Shown: one piece after another, positions 24,551 to 38,689 of the stretch
How positions within the stretch are numbered: the stretch's first letter is position 1
Layout: each line of letters begins with the position of its first letter
Assembly (NCBI GenBank): GCA_013397455.1
Contig: VYZB01000036.1
Location: 3,770,311-3,834,310, forward strand
DNA length: 64,000 nt
Direction of reading: 5' to 3'
DNA from: Crotophaga sulcirostris
Taxonomy: Eukaryota; Chordata; Aves; Cuculiformes; Crotophagidae
Program-made: the position numbers and the translations under genes
The notes under the pieces: generated by a model
Databases searched by the model: none
Told to the model about the DNA's origin: nothing
Seen by the model: the letters and a program-made list of their open reading frames with translations, nothing else

Positions 24551-27500
24551 TAGAAAGAAATGCTATTTCACGTACTGCAATGATCATCTCCAATATTAAG
24601 AGTAAATGGGCAACATTGATGATCAACTGGTCAACTCATACCTGAAGTCTAACCCATAAACTCCTTTTTAAATGAGCTTCTATATTTTTTCAGTAGAATA
24701 TATGGTACAGCTTTGTATGCTTTGAAAAATGAAAGAAGGTGAAATATTTGATAAGGGTTTCATTGTCTAGAATCTCTATGGAAAGACCTGCAGTTGTTTT
24801 ATGTGGAAGTACAGGCACACAAACATAAATGTGTGAGTAGGTGTCTATATACCGTTTGAATATCTAACATTTTTTAATTCCAAACGGAACATAAAACCTT
24901 CTTGATCTGTCATCTCAGGAAGCTCAGAGCTTAATGAGTGAAGTATCAGATACAATTTGAAAATGATTACTCACAAGAAGAATATGGGCATCTTGTCCCT
25001 TCCTGATGTAACCAAAGATAAGCTGGCAAATGTCACAAAACATTACTGCTACATTACCTTTATGGTAATTAACTGTTCTTGAATCATCATTACGCCAGTG
25101 AGTCAAGGGGCATTCTAGCATTAAAATACATAAATAAATGTAAAAACTAAACTTTGCAGAGAGTCAGTTTCCATCCTGCTGTGGCATATGATAACTTATG
25201 TCTAAGTGGAATATCTGACATATTTGGAGAAAACTTGAGGAGTGAGCTAGCCAGCAATTTTTCTTTAAGGTTATTTTCATTAAAACAGAAAATGTCTGTT
25301 CCATAAAACTGAATTTTCCAATGGCTACTTTCATTTTTCAGTTCTGTTACTGAGAAGAGAGCTACAACTCCCCATGTTATATAGCCCCCTGTATTTCAGC
25401 CTCTAGGGAAAGCCACAAAGGTGACAATGACCCCTGAATGGGCATCAGCAAAGAAGAGTAGAATGACAGAGACTTTACATTTTAACTGCTAGTTACCCCA
25501 GTTGAAAACGGATAATTTCACTCAAGGAAGAGAAAACCGAGCAGTACTTTCTGGGCAGGCAGACAACTAGCAAGGCAAAACTGTCTGTAAATACCTCTTG
25601 GGGTTTTTTTGAGAAATCTCTTTCTGTTGAAGTAAATAAAAAATTACTTGTAATGTTGGGAGCAGGCAGAGGGAGGGAGGGACAATTGTTCATTTTACTT
25701 TTTACCCCAACTCAGAAGACAAAATATTTTCCCAAGTATTTTCTTAAGTCAAATGAATTTTTGTTTTCCAGATCCAGTTATGATCACTCAGATTTTTGAC
25801 CATGTGCCAACACATAGCTCATGCTTACGCGGGGTTTCACTAGAGGAAGGCTTACATGGCTCAGCTCCTGCCTGCTGCCATCAGCTCTCCCAGAAACCAT
25901 CCCCACCCATTCACGGGACTGCGCTGCTGAACTCCCTGCTCAGCCCACCCTGTTCATTTCTACCCCTTATCTTATCCTTCCCTATTCACTGCCTCCATCC
26001 TCACATGTCCCAGTCCACACACACATTAATTCTGTTGATATTTCATAGGCCTCTGCTTGTGCTTCACAGACGTCACTGTTCTTTATTGATAGTGAAAGGG
26101 TTCTTATTCACTTTTTCCCTTTTTTTTTCCTTAGTGAACGTCAATAGTTAAGTAAAAGTCAGAAATGAATCTGCGGTTTAGTGGTATTCTTAAATAAATA
26201 ATTTTATATCAGTTTTATATCTGACTTTTCTTCATGTACTGGTGCCATTTCAGCATTTCACACAGTGCTAGATTTTTATTTTACTGAAAATTTCTATGAA
26301 TATTTTTTTTGAATTAATAACATTTGGGAGAGAAACAGTATTTCTTCAATTGGCAGACAAGAAGTCAGTCAAAGAACTTTACATGAATACGTCTTTCACC
26401 AAAGCTAAGGCAAACACAAGGTCAGTTACATTGACTCAATGGATAGGTGACAACTTGCTATGTTACTACAATTCAGCTGTGTTCAGCTGTGTGTTCTGGC
26501 CTTCAGCTTAATAACACAGTATTTCCAGCTGTCTCACTAATTGTATTAATTCTTCAGTTATGCTATTGATATTTCACATTTGCACTATGCAAACCTTCCA
26601 CTTGAATAGTACCCGCTATATCTGGATCTACCTCCAGATAAGCTCCAAATGCATTATAAAGTGGGGGATTATAATTCATCATATATGTGTAAAACTACTA
26701 ACTCAGAAAAGCAAGTTAATGTGCATTACTATGTATTTACCACCATGAGCCCCAACACATACAGATAGCTGCATCAGTGTGTAAAAATAAACATCTTGTC
26801 TTGAATTTTTTATGGAAATAAAAAATTTTCCATCAATGTGTTTTATGTCATAATAAAATCTTCAGGGAATCTGTGTTTCTTGCAGATTTTAGTCGTTCAG
26901 TTGAAGTTTAGAAAGCCTCCAAAAGGTTGTTAACTAATGAATATACTCTTAACTAAGGCTAAACCAAACAAACATTGGATTTTGCAGGAGGTGTGAATAT
27001 ATTCAGGAGATAATTATGCTTGACACTGTCAGAGTTTGACCTGTTGGAGCACCCAAAGTAATCATGTACATGATTGAACAAGAGAATTCTGTCTTAATCT
27101 CATGAATATAACAGTTTAATAAATTACAACTTGTACAGCAAGCCATAACACATGGAATTTAGCTGCCCTTGGTTATGTATTTAGAGCAACTCAGGTTAAA
27201 AAATAGAACTCAGTAATGTAAAGATTCTTTATCTTCTGTGGCAGAGATTCAGAGTCAATCTGTCTTACTCCCACAGATTTTTTCAGGACTGTAGGAAGAA
27301 CATGCTACCAGGTATGTTTACCTATGCTGAGCAAAGCAGCTCCTAATCTATCCCAGCTGATACCACCGTAGTCATATTAATGGCCACAGTCACATTCTGA
27401 GAAGAGGACAGCTTCAAGCACACATCTGTATTTAAAAGAGATTCTCTTTTAGCCTAATAAGAAGAAAAGAGATAACAAAACCTCTTTTGTGAAGTCTTTG

Positions 27501-30500
27501 CTTCATGCCCTGCAGTTGAAATGTCAAGGCAGTCTATAATTAGAGCATGCAGGGACCAGTGACTAATGCACATGAAGGTACAGTGAATTAGTTGAAGTGT
27601 TTTCATTATTTTTGCTGGTAGACAGGAACACTAAACGTTCTGATGTTGTTCCTCAGACTGCAAATATTGGCACACCCTGCTCAAATACAACCACAGAAAG
27701 ACAATGCAAAAGAAAGAAAAAACCACCAACTTCAGATGCCATATCTTCTCCTACAGTATTTACAATATATAAGTTCACACCTAGCATGACCACACTTCCG
27801 ATATAAAAATCCCATGCCTACTCTACAGTGACACATTTAACATTAACAAAAAGACACCAGATTTTAACTTGCTGTGGCATTCATTTGCTGCCTTCTCCCT
27901 TGCCTTTCACATATTCTCCATCAGCAAGACCAACTCAGTGTCTTGGAGACTATGGTTGAATGTGATAGAAAACATTAGGCAGCTGTGATTATTTTTCACT
28001 AAGATGTGAAACAACAGCTTTGACAGTGCCTTGATTCTTACTTTCTCCTTTAAACCAAGCAGTATCTGCAGTACTAAACACTCAGTTGCTGGACTGTCAG
28101 CTTCTTCTTGGTAAACACGAAGCTTGAATAAATATTGTGTAGTTGCGAAGAACACGGATGTTTTGACTGATGAAGTGGGAGGGAGGGACAGCTGGCTAGG
28201 ATGAATTGTCCAAAATATGTGAACAGAAGATAAAAACCAATACATTGTCCAAACAAAATCAAGATAGCTTGTGCAGATTGCTTAGTGTGTCTGTATCTGA
28301 ACCCATTCTATTATTTTTTGCACAGATATATAAAATTTATCAGCTCTTGTAAGTTTTGGACTTTGGTGAAATTCAGCTCAGTGCCAGGAGCCAGTTATAG
28401 GATCAATGCACCTTTGAAGTAGTGCCTAGGTTTGTGTTGACCTTTGATAAGAGAATAAATTTCACCCTGTGTCATTAATGCTGCCCACAAACATAAAAGG
28501 GATATGTTTGTCTTACCTTCACATCTTTGATATTTACCCACTGCTTTGCTTGAGATATCAGCTATAAAGATGACCCTGTCTTTCCTGACTACGCTGAAAA
28601 GGAGAGATATTTGTATTTAAAATAAAGTTCAAACTTGGGCCAGAGAGATAGTTCCAACTCTTCCTGAACATTTTCCTAGCATAGTGCAAGAAGCCAGTAT
28701 AGGTGAGCTGATGTAACTTTACTGTATTGAAACAGAGTTAAAAAAACAGTCATGATTTGTCAATCCAGAGGACAAAAACTTACCTTGATATAGAAGGTCA
28801 TGATACCACAGAGATCAGATATTGTGCAGTGATGATGATATTGGACCAGAGAATAAGAAAAGCTCCTAACTGCAGTTTTCCAACTGATAACAAGGCTGTC
28901 CACTGCAGTTGGTGAAGGTTAGCCCTGTCTGCTAGTGAAAACTTCCCTGTCCTGCATGGGTCACCTCACTGAAGTGAGTGGTTGAATTCAGCCATGGCCA
29001 CCCTGGGGTAACACTGCTTCTTCTGACACTCATAGCATGTCCCGGAGCATCTCCCCTTGCTGTGACTTAATGTGAGGAGTTGTGCTTACAGAGCTAAATC
29101 CACTTTAGACACAAGCACCACTACTATCCAACTAACAGCTGGTGTTACTTCTAGGTAGTTTCCTTCCTCCTCAAAACAGGTAGGTCCTACCTCTCAGTCT
29201 TCTCAACCCTGTCTCTTGTCAACTCTGTACTTGCCCATAAGTTAAAGGACTTCTGAGGGCTGGTCAGCAGACTGCCACACTGCAGAAAATGCTGACTACC
29301 CGCAGAAGCTGAGTGACAGAGGCCATCTCTGCTTGTCAATAGAACAGGCCTTGACCTATCCTTTCAGGCTGTTACATGTGGGGCTTTTGCACGTGACTAA
29401 GAGTCACGTACATGGAGACAGCGAGGAACAAAACTAATTTGGGAAATTGGTTCAAGTGGTGCCAATACACTTGGGATCCCCAAGAAGGAAGGTAGCAGAT
29501 GATCATTCCAAAGTCCAAATTCCTGATACAACAGACACACTGAGATCACAATTTTCTTATACTTGGAGTCTTTCTTGACAGAAAATAAAATACTGGAACA
29601 TGAATGTACAACTACACATACTTTGTAATATGGTTGCTTAAAAATAATTGCTAAAACAGGTTTTGTGCTATGAACAAAGAATCATGTCTGTAGTCAGCCG
29701 TCTGTTAATTTAGCCGCCCTCAATTTCAAAATATTGGTTCTATGTTCCCAAGAGTTCCTTGGTCAAAGGGGTCTCTCAGAATCCGGAAGATGACTCAACT
29801 GCAATTTGAAGAAACTTACAGCAAGGGTGATTGAAAGAGAGAAGTCAGACAGCATCAGGAAAAGGGAGAAAGATGGCAAGAGGGTGTGGGTGGGTACGAG
29901 CGAGCACTTCACTTGCTCATGTGAGTAAAGTAAGGAGAATTATTCTTGTTCTTAAGCTTTGCAGTAAGTGAATTCAAGTTCCTGCTTGCTTTCCTTCCTT
30001 TCTTCTTTACTTCTACTTCTCACTCTGCTTTGCTATTTGCAGACTATGTATTTACATGAAAAAATTACATTGATTCTTATGGACTCTCTTTAGAAAAAAG
30101 GGTCCCTTAACTTAAAAGCCATTTTGGGTAGGATAGAGAGAAAATACAAGACCGCTGTTAACCCCGGGCTGAGGCAGGGGAGTGGTAGACGGTTTCTTCT
30201 CCTGGGAGTGAGGAGGTGCCAGAGAGTTCTTTCCTTTGAAATCCCACCCAGAGCAGGATTATCTGATTCTAGCTACTGGGCATTGTCCATAGAAGAAGAC
30301 TGTATTATCATGCCTGGAACGAGTATTGCTTGCTCATGCAGTCTCATCCTATGCTCATCCTAGAGCTGGCACAAGAGAGTGGCCAAATGATTCAGAAGCA
30401 TCTGAGACTGACTGTAATCAAGCTCATTTGCTCTTCTTTATTGCTGTCATCTCCTGTCTGACTCACTCGAAGGTATGACTGAGCAAACCTTACTGTTTAA

Positions 30501-32740
30501 CCCTTGCAGCTCCAAATCTGACCTTCTGCTTCAGCCTAGGCATGCACTGGGAGCTCTGCCTTGCCAGGCCGAGAGCGAATAGGGATGCCCAGCTCACAGC
30601 ATACCACTAGGATCCCTTAGTCCCCTAAACTGTGCAGCCTCACCCATGTAAGCAATGGTCTCCGGCCCATGCTATCCCACAAATGATTCCTGGGTATTAT
30701 CTCATGCAGTGCAACTGCACAGCTCTGCCATGAAGCTTATTTAATTCTGATATTAACAGTTAAATCATGGATAATTGTAGGCCAGATCAAATCTGTGCCT
30801 TGACTGGTAAGTCATAGCCTAAGTATCCCTGTGGTTAGAGAAAACATTCTTTTTCACCTAGGACAGGTCATATAAATCCTAAAAAAAGCATGTGAAAGAT
30901 TACTCAGTCAAAGGGCCTGTTTGGTTTAGGACAGTTCCCACAATTTCTCAGTAAGGGGGAAATTAGGGAGAACAATGAATACACCAAACACTAGATAAAT
31001 GGTTAAATAGATATGTTCATACACTTTTGAAATAAGTAAAAAGTAATAATGTAACAAAGTACAAAACTCATTAGAAACATCTGAACTGTCCACCGTTCAA
31101 AAATTTTAGGTCTTTCTTCAGTTTTGGTAAGAATTTCAATAGCACTTATCAACATCTAAGACATTCATCCAAGTCATAAAAATATGGTACTAAAAACATT
31201 TCTAGAAAGAGACTCTACATTTTATATAAAGAATTCTGTACAATTTTCTGTCTCTTCTTACATCGTCAATTATTTATGTGCTAATTCTACTCTCTATCAC
31301 TTTCAAGAACCTGCCAGGATTGTGTATGTCCTTAAAGGAATGCTAGCTTGAATTGTAGTTCTGCACATCTTCATTAGCATCAGATCAAAATAATTCTAGA
31401 TCAGTGTCAACTCCCAAGAAATGCTGTGGTGATGTGGAACAACATTGTCTGGCAGGAAACTCAAGAAGTGGTTGCATCCTGGTCCAGCTCTTGGTGGGAT
31501 TATGTCATCTGTTTCCCCTGGCTTACCTCTCCACCTTTCAGTCTATTCTATCCACACTTCTTCATCTCTTTTACAGCAATGAGTCCTCTGAGCCACAGAT
31601 GAAAGAAATAGGACATATTATTCTTACGTAAGGAAAACAAAATATTTCTGCTATGCTTTATATGCACACTTGTTAAATCATCACACATACTGGTTTTATG
31701 ATATATGCAAAATACTTAATTAGAATGGTGAATATCCGTGTTTGGTTGATTGATACTAATTTTCTTTGCAAACATAGTATTGAGAAAAATATTTTTTGGA
31801 GGAACAGGATGAAGTGTGCCATAATATTCAATGACGTTACTTGTTCCGGTGCCTGAACTAATGTCATATCACCTTGCCGAAAGATAGATTTATGACTGAT
31901 TTAGCTTCAGCTCAGTTACTCTATTTGTCATCTTTCTCAATGGTGGGAAATATACTGTTCAAATAATTCCACAATAAGAAAAATAAATGAAATCGATGAT
32001 GACAGTTTCACAATATAATTGTCCTGAATTTTTTACTATTTTGACATTTGCAATATTAAACCAAATTGCTTCATTTTCATCCAGTGACTGCCACTGGAGT
32101 TGCAAATCCCGCAAATGTCAGTGAACAGCATGCACATGAAATTTCCACTTCTTTGTGATGTACACTCATCTCCTTGGGCAGATTAACTGTACGGTGGCAC
32201 GGGCTGATTCAGCACCATAAAACACAGCTGAGCTGCTTTCTGGACTACCTTGGATCTGCTATAGTGTTATGCTTTTTATATGACAACCTGTCTGAATTAG
32301 TAATCTATCCAGAGCTTTACTTGGCTTCATGAAGGTCAGGTAGCCTTGAAATCCTTTCCCAGAACTGGAAGTCTATAACAAAACAATGTGCAGACAGCCA
32401 ATTGCCTCCGGACTGAATAACTAGAGGTGCAGTTTGGTTTATGAACTTATGCTTTGTTTGAGACCTCAAGGATTTGATGGTAAAGTGAGGGATGGTAGCA
32501 GCTCCAACCGGTGGTGGAAGCAAAAGAAGGAAAAGAAGATGGCAAGTAGCAAATATACTGTGTTCCTCAGAGTGCATTAACTCAGGTGTAGAACATGATA
32601 AGTCCACAGCCTCACATAGAAACTGGTGCTGTGTGTAGTTCTGGTATTCAAAGCACTGGGAAACACAGATATGCTAAAAGCCATGGACACACCTCTGCAT
32701 AGTTGCAGCTTTACAGCAAGCAGGGAGTAGGAACAGAGTG
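24551..32740. other. Gene-free stretch
   Basis: Over 8 kb there is no supported gene and no nameable repeat. Landmarks: a four-tract G-rich motif at 25658-25681; a C/T-rich interval at about 25860-26010; a tandem TTCAGCTGTG pair near 26472-26491; a 9-bp-arm inverted repeat at 27433-27451; and an E-box-containing dyad at 29391-29409. The 132-codon frame at 25753-26151 (plus) is low in complexity (Pro/Leu/His-rich) and overlaps a second frame, so I do not call it. Confidence 0.5.
25658..25681 (+). other. Putative G-quadruplex motif
   Basis: Four GGG tracts lie at 25658-25660, 25671-25673, 25675-25677 and 25679-25681, with loops of 10, 1 and 1 nt. The long first loop makes folding plausible but not certain. 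Confidence 0.5.
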
Positions 32741-32900
32741 TCATCAAACAATTCGGTTTGGAAGGGACTTCTGGAAGCCACTCGGTCCAAATCTTTGCTC
32801 AAAGCAGAGTCTATATGGAAGGTAGATCAGATTGTTTAGAGTCAGTCATTGCATAGCACCTGTCAATGCTGATGTTGTCTGGGATTTTCCACTTTCTTTA
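32741..32900 (-). mobile_element. CR1 3' end fragment (minus strand)
   Basis: The plus strand shows the reverse complement of a CR1 3' UTR. A TCGGTTTGGAAGGGACTTCT block (32753-32772) is followed by a TTGCTCAAAGCAGAGTCTAT block at about 32795-32814 and then AGATCAGATTGTTTAGA. The homology fades toward 32900, where a GATGTTGTCTGGGATTTTCC segment is still alignable by eye. The 3' terminus is near 32741 and no clean octamer array survives. The copy is diverged and strongly 5'-truncated. Confidence 0.8.
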
Positions 32901-35900
32901 TATTGAATAAACTAGGAAAACTGCAGGATAAATTCTAGAAGTCCCAAAACCTGTCCTTCAGTCTTGTTGCTGACTGACCACTTCATACCAAGACATAACG
33001 AACCCAACTCTAAACTTTCCTTATTCCTGAGGAAGTCAGTAATAAATCCACTAATTCAGGAGTAGTTCCATAATGTGAAATGAGTATAAGTAAAAGGAAA
33101 TTCAAAACCAGATATTTTTTACAGTGGTAGTTTCATGGAAGGGAGACTTCTACTCCATTTTTTTTTCTCTCAGTCTTTTTCCCCAAGGTTTCACTCGAAG
33201 TCTCCACTCTGTGTGGCTCTCCAGAACAACAGTGGTGGAAAGAGGTCCATAACACTGTGTATTGATCTCCTTCCTGAATCAAGAAACTTCCCAGTATCTT
33301 CATTCCTATTGCTTCCTTTTACTTCACCCCTCACCTTGCAAAGCCTGGAGAACGCTTTATGACTGCATTGGGTTTTGATGTATTCAGGGATAAGGTGTGT
33401 TGATTCTGCCAGGATGCAGGTTTCTGTATTATAGAGGTCCCAATACCCAAATTTTCTCAAAAGCCTGTTCTTTTTAGGTAGAATAAACTACCTTTGCATG
33501 AACATCTATACAAAGTTATAACTGCATTGTACTAGGGTTATGCAAAGTAGATGTTAAGGAATATTACACCTCTAGCTTAAAAAACTTACCTTGTTACAAA
33601 TCATTGCAAAACAAATGAAAGAATTACCAAATGATAGATATGTGTAAGTATAGCACACATGAAAAATACCTAGCAAGACAGCTGAGACCTAGAAGCAGTT
33701 TTACAACTGAGGCATGGAATACTGCATAATGTAGCTTAACAGATACTAACTCTCTCCAATAGCACAACAAATCCGGCTGTTCCTGTACTTCTTACAAAAT
33801 AGACTGTAGACAAACCAGCCAGTTGCATTCTTCTGAAGTGTTTAAATCAAGGTGGATTTATGCAGATTCAATGCAGAGGGAAAGGTATCATGACAATGCA
33901 ATCCAGCCCTCATAAAATGAAAACCATGTATAAAAGTAGTACATTTAAAATTCAAGGTTAATTGTGAAGGATATAGATTCACAAAAAAAAAAAAGTGGCA
34001 ACAGACTTATAGCTTTAGTAGTGTAAACAAGAAAACAACTTAAGTTCCGTTGGAAGACTTTCTAGTACTTCTATCCTAGGCAAAACTAGGATGAGGAAAT
34101 CTATCAGATCTGAATCTCTAAGCATTTCTAATATATTCAAAGAAGTTTAGAGATTCTTCAGGGTCTATTTTCTGCTCTCTTTTTGTTTCTTCATGAGATA
34201 CAGCAGCCAGTGAACACACAATAAAAACTCTAGCTTTCTTCTAGACAAGTTGTTTTAAGGATAGTTGTTGATGTTAAGAATCATTTTTGCATGGTTATGA
34301 CCTAGAGAAAAGTGTTCAAGAGAACAGAATTTAAATAAGATAGAATCCCCAAAGCAAAGATAATCAGAGTCTAAGAAATTCTCATGGTTTAAACACCGAG
34401 TTTGAAAAATCCAGTGAGAGACCTCAGGCACATCACAAAGTCTTTTTGTCTCCATTCTCCAGCTGTGACATAGAGATAATTTTTCTCCTTTAATTCTCCA
34501 GGAGGATATACCATAAATTCATTAACATTTACAAGGCATTCAAATGTTGTGTGAACACCTGAGAGCGAAATAGGAAACTGGTGCTAGTGAAAGAAGGCCT
34601 TATAAACTGTTATATAGATAAATCTTAATCCCTTTTATATTTCCCATGGAAATTTAAACCTAATCGTAGAAAAGAATGCAAGGACAGAAAATGGGTTCTT
34701 TGGGTTCTAAACCTGGGGATCATTAATATCCCTAAGGGTGGGAAGGAGTAACAAAAGGACCAATATTAAACTGTTGTTTTAGGAAAAAAAACCCCTCTCT
34801 TAATATTTGCAATCTCAGCTCCTACCCCTATTCACTTTTATATTACTTCTGCCTTTTCTGTTTCCCTTGTTTTCTCATTATTTATTAAATGTGGTAAGAG
34901 AACCATTCAATGTAATATAACGTCAAGTTGTTTTAGTGAGACTGCCTGAAATTTACTCTTGTTAATAATGAGCAAGGATAAACAAGGAAATCTTGGCCCC
35001 ACTGAGATCAGTGGGATTTTTCTGTTGACCTCAGTAGAAACAGAACTTCATGCAGGAATCAATACTGATCCCTTAGACCTGTCGACAACTTTCGTATATC
35101 ATTGAGTGAGAAAGTTGACTTTGCTGCAGATCCTAACAGGAAAAAATGTTTTAAAAATCACTCTTTTAAAGGTTCATTTTCTACTCATAAGAAATAACCA
35201 GGACCCAGGACAACAGTTCATTCATCAGGACAGTGGTCTCACACACGCTTGTGGTCTGATTCTTTTAGTACTTGAGTCACAAAATAAGTTAATTTTGAGA
35301 TGACTTTTGACCTCTCTCCTTTTATAGTTGAATGACTGTTCATAGGCAAATAGTCAATCATATTAAATAAAGGAATATCACCTGACAGGAGGAAAACATC
35401 TCAATGCAACCACGAAGGCTCTGCCTGCCATTTATTAAATAATGTTTTAAAAGGTTCATAGATATTTTATTGTCTAAAGTGCTGGGCTATAAAATTATGT
35501 AATAGTTAGTATGATATAACGAAAATCCATCATGAAGAATAAATATTTGCATCTTGTTTTTACAAGGTCAACAAGCAAAAAAAATGAAGTACAACAACAA
35601 GGTAGTTAAACCGTTTGAAATGCAGTCAATAAAAGGTATTAACAGCTTTCCTTTTTGCTTCTGTATCCAATATTATACTTCAATCGGAGACTTGGAAATA
35701 ATTAAATCATTGTTTACCATGGGGACTTTTTTCAGATAAAAGGAATTAAATGTGTTGTCCATATTACAGAAAGCATCCAGATTATTTTAATATATTTTAT
35801 GGAGGTTTATGTCCCAGCATCTATTTGTTGGGAAAAATATTCAAAGACAAAAATGTGTTAAACCCATCAAAATTAAAATGTCTTCCATCTTCATATGTGG

Positions 35901-38689
35901 ACACCTGTTGGATTAATTTGGGGATGACTAGAACTCTCAGAAGCAAAAGGGGTAACTAGTACACAAATCTAAAAGTATGTAGATTTTAATAAAAGGATAC
36001 ACAAAATAAGAATGAAAACAGGATTTTTCATAATTGAAAAAATATTGATTACATTCTGAGGAAAGGAATTGTGTTATAGTACATTTGTTGTTACAAAAAA
36101 AGCTGTTTATTTTGATTTTTCAGGTCTGTAGACACCTAGGGCGCAATGTATTGACTGTCATTCTTTAGAAATGCTCTAACTGAAGGATGCACTTGTCACC
36201 TTACTGAATTCTTCTCAGTGCTTTTCAGGTTTTTTAGCCCAATTTCAGTGTAAAACTATTTTTTCAGTATAAATACAGAACAACCTGGGTCGATCTTATT
36301 ATCATACATATAACTTTGTAATATTGTGATGTAATGTGATCATATCTGTACAAATAATTATGCTAGTTTTATCTTTATTTTTTGATCAGAATTCCAATGA
36401 AAATATTCTGTATTTTCTTTTTTTTTATGGGTAGGATACCTCTGTGCTTCCCTATTATTTAGCGTAATTTAAGAAAGCAGAATTCCCTAGTTTTTTTTTG
36501 AACGTAAGTGCATCTTTAAGTTCCTAGTAGTTTGAGGGACCTGATTTAACTAATACTGATGATTATGAAAAGATCTAGATCTTGTTAATGAAAACCTAAG
36601 AGGAAAACTTAAGGGGTACAAAAGAAGATTGATAATTTACTAATCAGAAAGATGTAAGTGTAAGATTTGCCCTTGCTGAGGAAGGCCTGAGATCCTAACT
36701 TCATTTTGACTGATTGCCAGTGATTAATTTTTTGTAAGGTTTACTCACAAGTACTAGAAAACCCCAGAAAAAAAACTAAAATCAATTATGACATTCAAAT
36801 TAGAACACAAAGTTCCCATGGACATATACCCAGAAGTTTTTTCTGTGGATGTCCAGAAGTGTTTTGGTCTGGAGACCAAATACTTGTCAAAGTTCTGTAA
36901 CAACAGAGCAACACTCTATTATTATACTGTAAAACACAGTTGCAGTGGGTTTGTGTACCGAAAATGTGTTGCTATCTTATCCACCATTTTGGAGATTTGC
37001 TATTAAGCATTTAGAGCTTATTGGCCACCCTGTTAACTGTTCCCATTATCCAAATTCTCTGTCCTTTGCCCTTGATTGACTTAGTTGGCTCTAATGAGAT
37101 GATAACTGATAATTATGACGACTAGGATGAAAATCTAACAACTAATAAAGGAGGCATCAAGAACACATATGCTAGGTTTGTGTCCAGCATTCAATCTTGT
37201 GAATTGATAAGCATGTCCAGTGTCCAGAATGGTGGCTCACTCCAAGAAGGACTGGAAAAAGACATCAGAATATTCAATCTCACCTTGTAAAGTGAGGTAC
37301 TGATCAAAATCTCAATCCAGCACATAGGACATATCTTGAGGCACGTTTTAAAATGCAAATCAAAATTGTAATCAGTATCCCAGCTACTGAGAAATCAGCC
37401 TCTCTTTCAGCTGACTGATTATCCTAAGGACCTTGCTTCTGCCCCTCTGTCCTCCCCAGAGTTTATCCTGCCCCATGTGTTTAACTTGTGTGCATGTTAC
37501 AACTCACTGACCATTAGACATTTCTCACACCCTTCACAGACAGCAGGAGCGACTGTACCACCAGTAAGCACAGTTTAGGGATCTCTCTGGTAAATTGTTT
37601 CATATCCTTCTTGCTACAGCTAGGTTACCTGTGAACTGAGAGAGACTAGAGGGGAAAACACCTCCTCTAAGTCTCATGAGAACTCCTCTGGTGTCATTTT
37701 ACCAGTGACAGTCACAGGGGAAAACATACTGGTAGTAGTTAAAGCAGGAACCACAATCAACTTCTTCCTCCCCTTTTCCCCTTCCTGTCTCCACCCATAG
37801 CTAATTTTTTCTTTGGTGGACAAACAAGGCAACAAGGCCTTCTGGTATGCTCCAGCTAGGACTCCGGCCTTGGTGAGTCAGACAGTAGATCTGGGGGGTA
37901 CAGTAAAGCTTGGTAGAGCTGTACCTCATAGGCTGGCTCACATAGCTAAAACCATCTGTAGAATCTGTTCTCGTCTACAGCATGTGCTGAGAGGAGAGCA
38001 GTGACAAGTACTGAAAGGCATTGACAGTGGTCTTACCATTTTTATTTTTAACAAAGAGCAGTTTGGCCCATCCCAAACTGCAGGAACACAAGAAGGAACA
38101 GATTAGCAAGGGTGTAAAGTCCGTCAATACAAACTAAAATTAATTCTAGCAAGGAGGGGTGAATTTCCCACTTCCAGCCTCATATTCTGTGAAATTTTAG
38201 TTCTCTACAGCAGACATCGCTCAGGAGGCTCTGGGACAGCATGGCATCTTTTACTGCAGATAGCTTAAAGCTAGTAAAGGATTAATTTGTTTCAGCTGAT
38301 ATTTACAAAGGACTACAAAAAAGTAACTGAACACTTGTCAGTGAGGGAGCACTTAGAGCTACAGTACTGGACAGGGGAAGCAGTCATCTGCAATTATAAG
38401 AATCAGTTTAGAAAATTGAAATCAGAACTAGTGAGCAGGTATGTTTCATTGCAATGCAAGAAAATAACACGCACACATGTGAGGTAGGGTCAAAGCAGAC
38501 TGACAGCACACAGATGCCTGGTGCTAGCTCTGCTTTTCTTCCTCTTATGTCAGCTAAAGCCAAGACTCATCCCTAGAGAATTCAGTAATTGTATCTTGTG
38601 ACATTGGGATACCAACTTGCCCTATTTAACATTACAAAATAGATGTAAGCTGTGTCTTTAGGAAATAGTGCCATTTGCTATTGGTAAAG
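32901..38689. other. Gene-free stretch with one old palindromic repeat
   Basis: An A-run lies at about 33980-33991 and T-runs at about 36418-36427 and 36491-36499. A long pyrimidine tract (37760-37797) ends in TAG at 37798-37800. It is followed 72 nt later by GTGAGT, and this exon-like pair is discussed under findings. No long open frame or recognisable protein is present. Confidence 0.5.
34988..35056. repeat. Old palindromic amniote repeat-like fragment
   Basis: A perfect hairpin with 8-bp arms (CCCACTGA and TCAGTGGG, spacer GA) lies at 34998-35015, followed by TTGACCTCAGT. The combination resembles ancient palindromic repeats, common in turtles, crocodilians and birds, that carry paired 'actgaagtcaatggg'-like strings. 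The family is not determined. Confidence 0.45.

Noticed and set aside
25753..26151. 132-codon plus-strand frame
   Set aside because: Pro/Leu/His-rich text in a C/T-rich patch. A second frame overlaps it and there is no domain.
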